Notes: generated from the letters alone by a model not told the origin. A stretch of 64,000 nt of DNA from Streptomyces parvus (GCF_032121415.1 NZ_CP135079.1:3472001-3536000); one strand, 5' to 3'. Shown: positions 1 to 8,032, numbered from the stretch's first letter. A program made the numbers and translations.

Positions 1-374
1 ACATCCGAGGTCAGCTGCACCAACTGGCAGTTCTGGCGGCGGGATTGGTCCACCGCCCACTGGATGAGCCGGGTGCCGAGACCGCTGCCGCGCTCGTCGC
101 CGTGGATGCGGACGCCCTCGATGATCGACCGTGTCGAGCCCCGGCGGGACAGCCCCGGGATGATGGTCAGCTGCAGGGTGCCGACGACTCGGTTCTGGCG
201 GACGGCGACGACCACGTGCTGGTTCGGGTCGTCGGCCAGCCGCTGGAGCGCCTCCTGGTACGGGGTGAGGTCCTCCAGTGACTCGCGCTGCGCGCCCAGA
301 GGGTCGTCGGCGAGCATCGCGACCACCGCGGGCAGGTCGTCCGGGGTGGCGGGGCGTATTTCGAGATCGCTCAT
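1..374 (-). CDS. GNAT family N-acetyltransferase (C-terminal part beyond window)
   Basis: The reading frame starts at the ATG complementary to 372-374 (MSDLEIRPATPDDLPAV) and is still open at base 1, so the 3' end is missing. An alternative ATG lies at 383. The visible ~124 residues follow the GNAT fold: an N-terminal strand and helix, a strand ending VVGTLQLTIIPGLSR, then the acetyl-CoA pyrophosphate loop of type R/Q-x-x-G-x-G/A, seen here as DERGSGLGTRLIQWAV, followed by a helix and QLVQLTSD. GNAT enzymes transfer acetyl from acetyl-CoA to an amine; the substrate cannot be told. It faces the same way as the MarR gene just upstream. No strong Shine-Dalgarno sequence is visible. Confidence 0.85.
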   Translation of the reverse strand, partial: MSDLEIRPATPDDLPAVVAMLADDPLGAQRESLEDLTPYQEALQRLADDPNQHVVVAVRQNRVVGTLQLTIIPGLSRRGSTRSIIEGVRIHGDERGSGLGTRLIQWAVDQSRRQNCQLVQLTSD

Positions 375-415
375 GATCGGCATCTTAAGGCGGGTGCCGG
401 GGACGCCGGGATCGG

Positions 416-874
416 TCAGACCGGGGCCTTCAGCTCTTCGACCGCCCTGACCAGAGGGGCGAGCTCCGGGTTCTCCGCCGCCTCGTCCAGGGCCGCCCGC
501 AGCGCGCTGTCGTTCGTCGGCCGGGCGGCCTCCAGCAGCGCGAGCCCCGCCTCCGTGACGTCGGTGTAGATGCCCCGACGGTCGGTGTCGCAGAGATACC
601 GGGTCAGCAGCCCACGGTCCTCCAGCCGCGTGACGAGCCGGGTGGTGGCGCTCTGGCTGAGGACGACGGCGTCGGCGACCTGCTTCATCTGAAGATGCCC
701 GCCGACCCCGTTGTGCTGCCGGCTCAACACGTCTAGCAGGGAGTACTCGCGTGCGCTGAGCCCGTGACCGGCCTGGAGAGCCCGCTCGACACGGGCCTCG
801 ATCTTCCCGTGGAGCAGCGAGAGCGTGCACCAGCTCTGGGCAATGGCGGTCAGGGCGGGATCGGTCGCTGTCAT
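416..874 (-). CDS. MarR family transcriptional regulator
   Basis: A 152-residue winged-helix repressor. The start chosen is MTATDPALTAIAQ because GGAGGAGAG lies just upstream; a longer frame reaches 961 but has no ribosome site. The winged helix is seen around residues 60-105 (LQMKQVADAVVLSQSATTRLVTRLEDRGLLTR, followed by a wing with DRRGIYTDVTEAG). MarR proteins bind as dimers to palindromic operators and are usually released by phenolic or drug-like ligands. It is divergent from the MFS exporter that begins at 1015, the classic arrangement in which the regulator controls both itself and the pump. The ligand is unknown. Confidence 0.93.
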   Translation of the reverse strand: MTATDPALTAIAQSWCTLSLLHGKIEARVERALQAGHGLSAREYSLLDVLSRQHNGVGGHLQMKQVADAVVLSQSATTRLVTRLEDRGLLTRYLCDTDRRGIYTDVTEAGLALLEAARPTNDSALRAALDEAAENPELAPLVRAVEELKAPV

Positions 875-922
875 GGCTCTCTCCTCCGTGCGGGAGCGGT
901 GTGCCTCCAGGATAGGGGACAT

Positions 923-996
923 CCGCAATAGCCCGCGCTTGCAATTAACCAGCGTCTGCAATTATTGTGGACGCTCGTAACACGCAGACGCAATCT
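923..996. promoter_or_regulatory. MarR/MFS divergent control region with repeated GCAAT motifs
   Basis: GCAATA at 925, GCAATTA at 941, GCAATTA at 958 and GCAATCT at 990 recur in this 140-bp divergent gap, the first three spaced 16-17 bp. A plausible promoter for the exporter is TTGCAA (939-944), an 18-bp spacer, then TATTGT (963-968), which overlaps the two best repeats. Inference: these are MarR binding sites that block the exporter promoter. Confidence 0.5.
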
Positions 997-1014
997 CCAG
1001 GGAAGGTCAAACCC

Positions 1015-2226
1015 ATGCCGCTAGCGCTCCTCGCTCTCGCCATCGGGGCATTCGGGATCGGAACGACCGAGTTCGTGATCATGGGGTTGCTCCCCGAGGT
1101 CGCCGGTGATTTCCAGGTCTCGATCCCGACTGCGGGCTTCCTGGTGACCGGCTACGCGCTCGGTGTGGTCCTCGGGGCCCCGCTGATGACGCTGCTGGGC
1201 ACCCGCGTCACCCGTAAGCGCATGCTGATGCTGCTCATGGGGCTGTTCGTCGTGGGCAACGTGGTGTCCGCGCTTGCTCCGGTCTTCGGCGTCATGCTCG
1301 CCGGGCGCGTGATCGCCTCTCTGGCGCACGGTGCCTTCTTCGGTATCGGCTCGGTGGTAGCGGCCGATCTGGTCGCCCCGCAGAAGAAGGCCGGGGCCAT
1401 CGCCATGATGTTCACCGGACTCACCGTCGCCAACGTCGTCGGCGTTCCCCTCGGCACGTTCATCGGACAGACCGCGGGGTGGCGGACCACGTTCCTCGTC
1501 GTCGCCGTCCTGGGTGTCGTGGGACTGCTCGGCGTCGCGAAGCTCGTCCCGGAGCAGCCCAAGGCGGAAGGTGTGCGCATCCGCCACGAACTGGCCGCGT
1601 TCCGCAACGTCCAGGTCCTGCTGGCGATGGCCATGACCGTCCTGGGCTTCGGCGGGGTCTTCGCCGCTATCACCTACATCACCCCGATGATGACCGAGGT
1701 CGCCGGTTACTCGGCCTCGTCCGTCACCTGGCTGCTGGTCCTCTTCGGCCTCGGCATGGTGGGCGGCAACCTGATCGGCGGGAAGTTCGCCGACCGCCGT
1801 CTGATGCCCCTGTTGTACGTGTCGCTCGGCGCGCTCGCCGTGGTCCTCGGCCTGTTCACCGTGACCGCGCACAACAAGGTCGCCGCGGCCGTCACCATCG
1901 TCCTGATCGGCGCCCTGGGCTTCGCGACCGTGCCGCCGCTGCAGAAGCGCGTCCTCGACCAGGCGGCGGGCGCGCCGACGCTGGCCTCCGCGGTCAACAT
2001 CGGGGCCTTCAACCTCGGCAACGCCCTGTCCGCCTGGCTCGGCGGTCTCGTCATCGCGGCCGGCCTCGGCTACACGGCCCCCAACTGGGTCGGCGCCGCG
2101 CTCGCCGCCTCGGCGCTGGTCCTGGCGGTGCTCTCCAGCATCCTGGAGCGCCGGGAGACCGGGAAGGGCCGCATCGTCACCGGGAGCAGCTCGGAGCCGA
2201 CTCCCGTCGCGGCTGCCCGCCACTGA
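1015..2226 (+). CDS. MFS transporter, DHA1 drug:H+ antiporter type
   Basis: A 403-residue polytopic membrane protein with about 12 hydrophobic segments. It opens with TM1 containing GIGTTEFVIMGLLPEVAGD, which is typical of the DHA1 (AraJ/Cmx-like) exporters. The motif-A-like cytoplasmic loop between TM2 and TM3 is seen as GTRVTRKRML, with a matching GGKFADRRLMPLL after TM8. The ATG at 1015 is chosen because GGGAAGG precedes it; a GTG at 967 would add 16 residues but falls within the promoter region. It probably exports a small hydrophobic compound by proton antiport. The divergent MarR regulator supports an inducible efflux role. The substrate is unknown. Confidence 0.9.
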   Translation: MPLALLALAIGAFGIGTTEFVIMGLLPEVAGDFQVSIPTAGFLVTGYALGVVLGAPLMTLLGTRVTRKRMLMLLMGLFVVGNVVSALAPVFGVMLAGRVIASLAHGAFFGIGSVVAADLVAPQKKAGAIAMMFTGLTVANVVGVPLGTFIGQTAGWRTTFLVVAVLGVVGLLGVAKLVPEQPKAEGVRIRHELAAFRNVQVLLAMAMTVLGFGGVFAAITYITPMMTEVAGYSASSVTWLLVLFGLGMVGGNLIGGKFADRRLMPLLYVSLGALAVVLGLFTVTAHNKVAAAVTIVLIGALGFATVPPLQKRVLDQAAGAPTLASAVNIGAFNLGNALSAWLGGLVIAAGLGYTAPNWVGAALAASALVLAVLSSILERRETGKGRIVTGSSSEPTPVAAARH

Positions 2227-2303
2227 GCCCCACCACCTCCGGGCCGCACCGCGATTCAGCCGCACGGCGAATCGGCTGCCCCGCGCTCCCTCCCGAGCGA
2301 GAT

Positions 2304-2336
2304 ACAGCCGCACCGTCCTCGTGGCGGTGCGGCTGT
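2304..2336. terminator. Bidirectional terminator between MFS and GNAT genes
   Basis: Perfect 12-bp stem (2304-2315 with 2325-2336) and a 9-nt loop, followed by TTTAC. It sits between two convergent stop codons (2226 and 2344), so it can serve both. Confidence 0.8.
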
Positions 2337-2343
2337 TTACGTG

Positions 2344-3285
2344 TCAGCCCGTCGCGACGGTGAGCGGGGCGAACCTGCGGGCGGCGTCACCGGGCAGGTC
2401 CGGGATGCCGTACGTCATCACGGTGGTCCGGGAAAGGGGCTCCAGGCCGTGCTCCGTCAGCCAGCCGAGCAACTCCTTGTGCCGGGCGTCGACATCGGCC
2501 CGCAGCGGCCGGTCCGTCGTGGCGGCCAGGGCCGCGATCAGTGCCTGCGCGGTGGCCGTGTCCCGTGCGATCAGCGGCCCCACCACCTCGGCCTGTCCGC
2601 TCGGCCAGAGCGCCGCGTAGCCGACCAGGTCGCCGTGCTCCTCGGCGACCTGGAGCCGGTCGGAGAAGGCGGGCAGCCGGGCGAGGAGGTGCGTCCGGTC
2701 GGTGCCGAACGCGGGGAGGTCGAGCCGGACCATCGCCTGCAGATCGTCTGCCGCGGCCGGCCGGGTGGTCACGGACGAGGCCGACGAACAAAGCGCCGAC
2801 GCCGGGTCAGCCGACGAGGAGGGGGCGGCAGAGGCAGAGGCTGCGGGGGAGCCGCCGGAGCCGATCGCTTGGAAACGGCCGCCGACGCGTTCGGCCCGGC
2901 CCACGGGGGAGAAGCCGAGGGCTTCGTAGAGCGGCTGACCCTGCTCCGTGGCGTACAGGGTGAGCGGGGTGTCCCGCGCGGTCTCCATCACATGCCGCAT
3001 GAGCCGGCGGGCGATCCCCTGACGTGCGTAGCGTCCGGCGACGAGCATCATGCCGACCGCGGTGAAGTCGGATCCGTAGGGCATGGTCAGGCAGGTCGCC
3101 GCCAGACCCTTGCCGTCCGGGGCGTCGATCCCGTACCCGGTGCCGGCCGAGAGGAGCAGCCCCCACCGGTGTTCGTCGCGCGGCCAGCCGCGGTCCTCGC
3201 AGAGATCGGCGCAGGGGACCAGGTCTCCCCGGTTCAGGCGTCGGATCGGCAGGTCGACGAGGGAGCGGGGTGAAGGGCTGTGCAT
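2344..3285 (-). CDS. GNAT acetyltransferase with second C-terminal acetyltransferase-like domain
   Basis: A 313-residue protein with two parts. Residues ~15-150 are a complete GNAT domain, with MMLVAGRYARQGIARRLMRHV as the acetyl-CoA loop and LYATEQGQPLYEALGFSPVG as the last strands. After a Ser/Ala-rich linker (~155-180), residues ~180-313 (TTRPAAADDLQAMVRLDLPAFG to the end) resemble the Acetyltransf_18 (YitH-type) domain that often follows a GNAT domain. The start is the ATG at 3285 (MHSPSPRSLVDLP). The frame continues upstream without a stop into the neighbouring membrane-protein gene only because that gene is frameshifted. The substrate is unknown. Confidence 0.85.
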   Translation of the reverse strand: MHSPSPRSLVDLPIRRLNRGDLVPCADLCEDRGWPRDEHRWGLLLSAGTGYGIDAPDGKGLAATCLTMPYGSDFTAVGMMLVAGRYARQGIARRLMRHVMETARDTPLTLYATEQGQPLYEALGFSPVGRAERVGGRFQAIGSGGSPAASASAAPSSSADPASALCSSASSVTTRPAAADDLQAMVRLDLPAFGTDRTHLLARLPAFSDRLQVAEEHGDLVGYAALWPSGQAEVVGPLIARDTATAQALIAALAATTDRPLRADVDARHKELLGWLTEHGLEPLSRTTVMTYGIPDLPGDAARRFAPLTVATG

Positions 3286-3289
3286 GGGG

Positions 3290-3872
3290 TCAGGCTGTCT
3301 GACGGGATGATCGCGCGTCCACCGGTTTCGCGGAACTGGCCGAGAACCGCAGCCGCCTGCCGCGCCGGGTGAGCCCCAGGGCTTGAGGATCGAGATCGCG
3401 GTGATGAAGAGATAGGTGGCGGTGGCCACCGACGGTGCGATCACGAGATTGATGTCGACGGCTCCGTCGGCAGCCGCCGCGTCGATCCCGGGGCGCAGGG
3501 AGAAGATCGACAGACTCGCCGTGATCAGGGTCAGCCAGAACTTGGTCCACACCCAGCGATGCCGGGCCGGACCCCACGGAGTGTCCAGCGCCAGCACCAG
3601 ACCGCTGACCAGGGCGAGCAGCGCCACCGGAACCACCAGCCAGTCCCGAAGATCTTCACGGCCCGGGTCGCGGCCCCCACGGTGGCCGGATCTCCGGTGG
3701 CGAACGCGGTGATGCCGAGCGCCAGCAGACCGGCGGTCAGGCCGAGCCAGCTGACGGAGACAGCGACATGGGCGACGAGGAGCCCTCGGCGTACGGGCGC
3801 TTGAGTGGTTTCACGTGAAACACGATGCCGGGCCCGACGCCTCCCGGGGCGTCCCGCAGCGGGAGTATCCAC
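3290..3872 (-). pseudogene. Small integral membrane protein gene broken by two frameshifts
   Basis: Read on the minus strand, a single protein is spread over three frames. The first part (VRRGLLVAHVAVSVSWLGL, then a hydrophobic stretch to TRAVKIFG) ends near 3648. The next part (DWLVVPVALLALVSGLVLAL ... WVWTKFWLTLIT ... ISILKPWG) runs to about 3385. The tail (LTRRGRRLRFS...) ends at a TGA at 3290. Each junction falls in a run of G that would be restored by one extra G. It looks like the short four-helix membrane proteins of the DUF2269 kind. The first frame could start at a GTG at 3872; a GTG at 3823 (giving MFHVKP) would need one more added base at the parS site. It could be a real pseudogene or homopolymer sequencing errors. 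Confidence 0.65.
3808..3821. other. parS centromere site (ParB-binding), perfect 14-bp palindrome
   Basis: GTTTCACGTGAAAC matches the core of the Streptomyces parS consensus (TGTTTCACGTGAAACA) exactly. In Streptomyces, ParB binds many such sites clustered around oriC to organise chromosome segregation during sporulation. It overlaps the 5' part of the frameshifted membrane-protein gene. Confidence 0.9.
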
Positions 3873-3934
3873 GGGTACCGGCCGGGGAGCAGATGCCTCG
3901 GCCGGTACCGGGGCGTGGCACCGGCGCGGGGACG

Positions 3935-4414
3935 TCAGCCCAGGTCGGGGGCGTGCATCGCGCGTACGCCTTCGATATTGCCGTCCAGGTAGTGGCGCAG
4001 GGACAGCGGGACGAGGTGCACGGCCGCGATCCCGACCCGGCTGAACGGCACCCGGACGATCTCGTACTCCCCGGTGGGCTCGTCGATCTCCGGGCCGTGC
4101 CGCAGGGAGACGTCCATCGACGCCAGCCGGCAGACGAAGAAGTGCTGGACCTTCACCCCCGTCACGCCGCCGTCCGCGATGTGCTCCACCGTGTCGACGA
4201 AGCACGGGACCACGTCGACGATCTTGGCGCCGAGCTCCTCGTCGACCTCGCGGTGCAGCGCGTCGACGACGGTGGCGTCCTCCGGCTCGACCCCGCCGCC
4301 GGGCGTGAGCCAGTACGGATCGACTCCCGGCTTCGTGCGCTTGATCAGGATGAGGTCGTCGCCGTCGAGCAGGACGGCGCGTGCGGTGCGCTTGACCACA
4401 GGACGTTCGGTCAT
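3935..4414 (-). CDS. Nudix hydrolase
   Basis: A 159-residue protein with an intact Nudix box (G-x5-E-x7-REUxEExGU), seen as GGGVEPEDATVVDALH followed by REVDEELGA at about residues 43-67. These residues bind the divalent metal that drives hydrolysis of a nucleoside-diphosphate-X bond. The start MTERPVVKRTARAV gives a normal short Nudix length. It is downstream of, and co-directional with, the PLP enzyme gene at 4471, with a 56-bp gap. Substrate specificity cannot be read from sequence. Confidence 0.93.
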   Translation of the reverse strand: MTERPVVKRTARAVLLDGDDLILIKRTKPGVDPYWLTPGGGVEPEDATVVDALHREVDEELGAKIVDVVPCFVDTVEHIADGGVTGVKVQHFFVCRLASMDVSLRHGPEIDEPTGEYEIVRVPFSRVGIAAVHLVPLSLRHYLDGNIEGVRAMHAPDLG

Positions 4415-4470
4415 GGCAAGAGCGTGGCCCGTGGAGAGCCGTCTGAAACTCCCCCGGCCCACGACAGGCC

Positions 4471-5595
4471 CTACCGGACCGCCGCGTCCAGCGCCTGTTC
4501 GACGTCGGCGAGCAGGTCCTCGGGGTCTTCCGCCCCGACCGAGAAGCGGATGAAGCCCTCCGCGACGGCGTCGCCGCCCCAGCGGCCCCGGCGCTCCGCG
4601 GTGGATCGGACGCCGCCGAAGCTCGTCGCGTCGTCCACCAGGCGCAGCTCGGTCAGGAACCGTTCCGCGGTGTCCCGGTCGGCCAGCTCGAAGGAGACGA
4701 CGGAACCGAAGCGCCGCATCTGGCGTGTGGCGACGGCGTACGACGGGTCGGTGGGCAGCCCCGGATACCGCAGGCCCGTCACCTCCGTCCGCTTGGCCAG
4801 GGCCTCGGCGAGGGCGAGAGCGGTGGTGCACTGCCGGTCGATGCGCAGCTGGAGGGTGGACAGCGAACGGTGGGCGAGCCATGCCTCCATCGGTCCGGGG
4901 ATCGCCCCGACGACCTTGCGCCAGCGCCGGACGTCCGCCGTCAGCCGGGGGTCGCGGCAGGTCACATGGCCGAGCAGGATGTCGCCGTGGCCGGTCATGC
5001 CCTTGGTGTCACTCGCGACGGAGAAGTCGGCGCCCAGCTCCAGCGGGCGCTGGCCGATCGGGGTCGCCAGGGTGTTGTCGACGGCGACCAGGGCGCCCGC
5101 CGCGTGCGCGGCCTCCACCAGCCGCCGGATGTCGCAGACGTCCAGGCCCGGGTTGGACGGGCTCTCGATCCACAGGAGCTTCGCTCCCGTCAGCAGGGCC
5201 AGCTGGGCGTCACCCCCGGTCGGCGCGGTCCGGACCTCGACCCCGTACGCCGCCAGCTGCTCCCGTACGAGGGGGAGCGCCTGGTAGCCGTCGTCGGGCA
5301 GGACCACGGCATCGCCCGAGCGGACCTGGGAGAGCAGTACCGCGGTGATCGCCGCCATGCCCGAGGCGAACACCGTCGTGCCCACGTCCTCGCCGGGAGC
5401 CTCCAGCTCACCGATGGCCCGCTCCAGATGGGTCCAGGTCGGGTTGGTCTCCCGGCCGTAGGTGTACGGGCCCACCGGTTCGCCGGAGAGGTGGAAGTGC
5501 GCGGCGAAGACGGGGCCGGGCAGCGTGGGTGCGAACTGCTCCGGTTCCGGAAGCCCGGCACGTACCGCACGTGTTCCGTCGCCCATGGTGCTCAT
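4471..5595 (-). CDS. PLP-dependent Cys/Met metabolism enzyme (cystathionine gamma-lyase type)
   Basis: A 374-residue fold-type-I PLP enzyme. Visible landmarks are YTYGRETNPTWTHLE (cofactor phosphate and substrate loop, residues ~44-58), FASGMAAI (~76-83), ESPSNPGLDV (~144-153), VDNTLATP (~172-179) and the Schiff-base lysine K198 in SDTKGMTGHGD. The Cys/Met family covers cystathionine gamma-lyase and synthase; the length and context fit a lyase, but the exact reaction is inferred. The start MSTMGDGTRAV has GAAGGAG 8-9 nt upstream; an upstream in-frame ATG (5643) lacks one. The next gene downstream is the Nudix hydrolase. Confidence 0.88.
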   Translation of the reverse strand: MSTMGDGTRAVRAGLPEPEQFAPTLPGPVFAAHFHLSGEPVGPYTYGRETNPTWTHLERAIGELEAPGEDVGTTVFASGMAAITAVLLSQVRSGDAVVLPDDGYQALPLVREQLAAYGVEVRTAPTGGDAQLALLTGAKLLWIESPSNPGLDVCDIRRLVEAAHAAGALVAVDNTLATPIGQRPLELGADFSVASDTKGMTGHGDILLGHVTCRDPRLTADVRRWRKVVGAIPGPMEAWLAHRSLSTLQLRIDRQCTTALALAEALAKRTEVTGLRYPGLPTDPSYAVATRQMRRFGSVVSFELADRDTAERFLTELRLVDDATSFGGVRSTAERRGRWGGDAVAEGFIRFSVGAEDPEDLLADVEQALDAAVR

Positions 5596-5733
5596 GCCTG
5601 CTCCTTCGCTGTTCTCCCCGGTGGAGACCGGTGTCCCCTGCACTCTTCCAGAGAGGCTCGGGAGCAGCCTTCCGCCGGGTCCCGGAATCCCGAATGCTGG
5701 AATCGCGGATGCCGGAGCCCCGAAAGCCCCGCG

Positions 5734-6111
5734 TCAGCTCTCGTCGGGCAGGACGACGTTGAGTGCCCAGGACACGACCGAGATGATCAGTCCGCCGAGC
5801 ACCGCCGTCCAGAACCCTTCGACGTGGAAGCTGAGGTCGACCACGCCGGCCAGCCAGGAGGTCAGCAACAGCATCAGGGCATTGACGACCAGGGTGATCA
5901 ATCCCAGCGTCAGGATGAACAACGGGAAGGTCAGGAGCTGGACCACCGGCTTCACCAGAGAGTTCACCAGCCCGAAGATCAGCGCCACCAGGATCAGGGT
6001 GAGGGCCTTGCGGCCCGTGCTGCCGCCCTCCAGCGTGATGTTGCCGATCAGCCAGATGGCCACGGCCAGCGCACCCGCGTTGGCGATCGTCTTGACTACG
6101 AAATTCTTCAT
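5734..6111 (-). CDS. Phage holin family (Phage_holin_4-like) membrane protein
   Basis: A 125-residue, very hydrophobic protein with four predicted membrane segments (ALAVAIWLIG; LTLILVALIFGLVNSLV; LFILTLGLITLVVNALMLLL; FWTAVLGGLIISVVSWAL). The pattern LVNSLVKPVVQLLTFPL is typical of the widespread bacterial family named after phage holins but found as ordinary chromosomal membrane proteins. Its role is unknown; lysis is unlikely because no phage genes are near. It is divergent from the cupin gene, with a palindrome in the gap. Confidence 0.85.
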   Translation of the reverse strand: MKNFVVKTIANAGALAVAIWLIGNITLEGGSTGRKALTLILVALIFGLVNSLVKPVVQLLTFPLFILTLGLITLVVNALMLLLTSWLAGVVDLSFHVEGFWTAVLGGLIISVVSWALNVVLPDES

Positions 6112-6132
6112 GTGTCTGATCGTGGCAGACAC
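6112..6132. promoter_or_regulatory. Inverted repeat GTGTCTG-N7-CAGACAC in a divergent gap
   Basis: Perfect 7-bp arms separated by 7 bp directly adjoin the start codon of the holin-family gene and lie 67 bp before the cupin gene. The shape and position suggest an operator for a dimeric regulator. No regulator is assigned. Confidence 0.45.
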
Positions 6133-6198
6133 GATCGGTGGCGGACACCGACAGCACAGGTACAGCCGACAGCACGGGCACAAGGGGCGGGACGGGCC

Positions 6199-6516
6199 AT
6201 GAAGGCATTCAGACTGGACGAGCTGGAGGCGGAGCGGGCCGCCAACGACGGCGCCTATCTGCAGTTCGTGCGGGAGCGCAACATGTCGGTGGGTCTGTAC
6301 GCCCTGGACGCGGGAGAGCTCGATCCGCAGCAGCCCCACCAGCAGGACGAGGTCTACTTCGTCGTCAGCGGACGTGCGTCGATCACGGTGGGGATGGAGA
6401 CGACCCAGGTCGGCAGGGGAAGCGTCGTCTATGTGCCCGCGGGCGTGGCCCACAAGTTCCACCACATCACCGAGGACCTCAGGGTGATGGTCGTCTTCTC
6501 GCCCCCGGAGGGCTGA
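6199..6516 (+). CDS. Small single-domain cupin protein
   Basis: A 105-residue cupin barrel. Cupin motif 1 is seen in HQQDEVYFVVSGRASITVG (residues ~48-66) and motif 2 in GSVVYVPAGVAHKFHHI (~75-91), with His48, Glu52 and His87 as likely metal ligands. Such stand-alone cupins bind a metal and act as isomerases, dioxygenases or ligand-binding domains; the reaction is not determinable here. The ATG follows GGGGCGGGACGGG. It is divergent from the holin-family gene. Confidence 0.9.
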   Translation: MKAFRLDELEAERAANDGAYLQFVRERNMSVGLYALDAGELDPQQPHQQDEVYFVVSGRASITVGMETTQVGRGSVVYVPAGVAHKFHHITEDLRVMVVFSPPEG

Positions 6517-6666
6517 GCCACCTGCCCCGGACCATGCCGGGAGCTCGCGTTTGCGTCAGGGATCCCTAGGGGCTCGATCAGGGGTCTTCAAGGGCTGCAC
6601 GCGCCCGTCGCGGGCCTTCGCGCCTTTAGCATCGAGGCAAGGACCCAGAGAGACGAGGTAGAGGCG

Positions 6667-6885
6667 ATGGCCGTGCGGGAGATATTCGCGGGAATGCCCT
6701 GGTGGGTGAAGTGGATCGCGGTGCCCGTCATTGCGATCTTCGTGTTCGGCGGTCTGATCGCCAGCGTGGTCGGCTTCGTGATCGGCCTGCTCTTCAAGGC
6801 GCTGATCTTCGTCGTGCTGGTCGGCGGACTGATCTTCGTCGTCCGCAAGTTCATGTCGTCGTCGTCCTCGCGCGGGGACTGGTAG
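6667..6885 (+). CDS. DUF5326 family small membrane protein
   Basis: A 72-residue protein (MAVREIFAGMPWWVKWIAVP) with two adjoining hydrophobic segments at ~14-36 and ~38-58 and a short basic, serine-rich tail. It matches the actinomycete DUF5326 family in length and in the MPWWVKWIAVPV opening. The function of the family is unknown. A GAGG ribosome site lies upstream and a stem-loop terminator follows at 6915-6938, so it looks monocistronic. Confidence 0.85.
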   Translation: MAVREIFAGMPWWVKWIAVPVIAIFVFGGLIASVVGFVIGLLFKALIFVVLVGGLIFVVRKFMSSSSSRGDW

Positions 6886-6914
6886 TCCGCAGGACGACCG
6901 GGTGCCACGGACCG

Positions 6915-6938
6915 CAGGCCGGCGCGGGGGCCGGCCTG
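6915..6938 (+). terminator. Terminator after DUF5326 gene
   Basis: Perfect 9-bp GC-rich stem (6915-6923 with 6930-6938) and a 6-nt loop, 30 bp after the stop codon. There is no T tract, as is usual in Streptomyces. Confidence 0.65.
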
Positions 6939-7255
6939 TCCCGTCCGGCCCGCGTGGGATTAGCCCAGCAGAGCTAAGTCCCGGAGGAAACCACCCGTCT
7001 GCCGCAGGCGGCCGATACAGTGGCAAACCGCTGCCGCCATCCGGAATGTGACCTTCCGTCACCTTGTCGATCGCCTGATCGCTCCTGGGTACGACAGTCC
7101 GGTCGTTGGCCTCCGAACTCCGGCGCCCGGATCGGTCCTCGCCGGTCATGGTCACCGGATCTCCGGTCCCCTCCGGCCCTCGGGATCGCGGCAGGCCCGT
7201 GGGGGCGGCCCCCACGGGAGGGCCGACGGCCCGTCACCACGCCTGGGGGTGGCCT
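6939..7255 (+). promoter_or_regulatory. Non-coding region upstream of ssgR
   Basis: About 317 bp without a convincing gene. A short inverted repeat, GTGAC-N5-GTCAC at 7048-7062, is the only clear structure and may be a regulator site. The open frame that runs upstream of ssgR through this region has no ribosome site and no recognisable domain. Confidence 0.5.
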
Positions 7256-8032
7256 TTGACCACGGCATCGAGCACCGCTGTCCCGACGTTGATCGGTTCG
7301 GTTCAGCGGGCGTTGAGGCTGCTGGAGGCTGTGGGCGCTCATCGGGACGGGGCGCCTGCCAAGCAACTGGCGCGGGAGGCGGGGCTTCCGCTTCCGACCG
7401 CGTACCACTTGCTGCGCACCCTGACCCATGAGGGCTATCTCCGCCGTGAGAACGGTGTCTTCCTCTTCGGCGCCGCCGCCGAGAACCTGACCGCGGCTCC
7501 CGGGGGCAGGAGCCGGCCCCGCCCCGTCTCCGTCGCCGACTCCCTCGACCGGTGGCGGGACGTCATCGGAGCGCCGGTGTACTGGGCCGTCTACTGCGAC
7601 GGCGAGATCGACCTCATCGCGGTCGCGGACGCCCCCGACACCCCGGCGGTGGAGGAGTGGGCTTCGTTCCGGGAGACCGGCCACGCGCACGCCATCGGCC
7701 AGTGTCTGCTCGCCCAGCTCGACGAGAGAGCCCGCGAGGACCACCTCGACCGGCACCCCGTTCGGCCCCTCACCCGTTACTCAGTGCGAGATCGCGCCAC
7801 ACTTCTGGAACGGTTGCGCACCCTCCGACGAGGTGAACCGGTCATCGAACGCCAGGAGTACGCACTGGGGACCGTCTGCGCCGCGATTCCGGTCACGGCC
7901 GGTGCCACCATTGCGGCGATGGCCATTTCCGTACCCCTGGACCACGAAGATCGGTTGCTCCCCGCAGTCGAACAGCTACGTGGCGAAGTCGCCAGCCTCT
8001 TGCGTTCGTTCGTGTTCTCTATCAGTATCTGA
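7256..8032 (+). CDS. ssgR: IclR family regulator SsgR, activator of ssgA
   Basis: A 258-residue IclR-type regulator. Residues ~10-75 form the winged helix (LIGSVQRALRLLEAVGAH, QLAREAGLPLPTAYHLLRTL, GYLRRENGVFLFG). Residues ~95-255 are the IclR effector domain (VYWAVYCDGEIDLIAVAD, GHAHAIGQCLLAQL, IERQEYALGTVCAAIPV). Being immediately upstream of ssgA, it matches SsgR/SsfR, which in Streptomyces activates ssgA transcription and so controls sporulation septation. The likely start is a TTG at 7256 behind GGGGGTGG; a GTG at 7249 would be out of frame by one base, so the start is uncertain. Confidence 0.88.
   Translation: MTTASSTAVPTLIGSVQRALRLLEAVGAHRDGAPAKQLAREAGLPLPTAYHLLRTLTHEGYLRRENGVFLFGAAAENLTAAPGGRSRPRPVSVADSLDRWRDVIGAPVYWAVYCDGEIDLIAVADAPDTPAVEEWASFRETGHAHAIGQCLLAQLDERAREDHLDRHPVRPLTRYSVRDRATLLERLRTLRRGEPVIERQEYALGTVCAAIPVTAGATIAAMAISVPLDHEDRLLPAVEQLRGEVASLLRSFVFSISI

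Noticed and set aside
1021..2313. A 430-codon minus-strand frame across the MFS gene
   Set aside because: Composition is Asp/Gly/Arg/His-rich with no hydrophobic or domain pattern, the reverse of the transporter frame.
2344..3636. A 430-aa fusion of a membrane protein and a GNAT acetyltransferase
   Set aside because: The junction has no stop only because the upstream gene is shifted; the membrane protein's natural tail is found in another frame ending at 3290.
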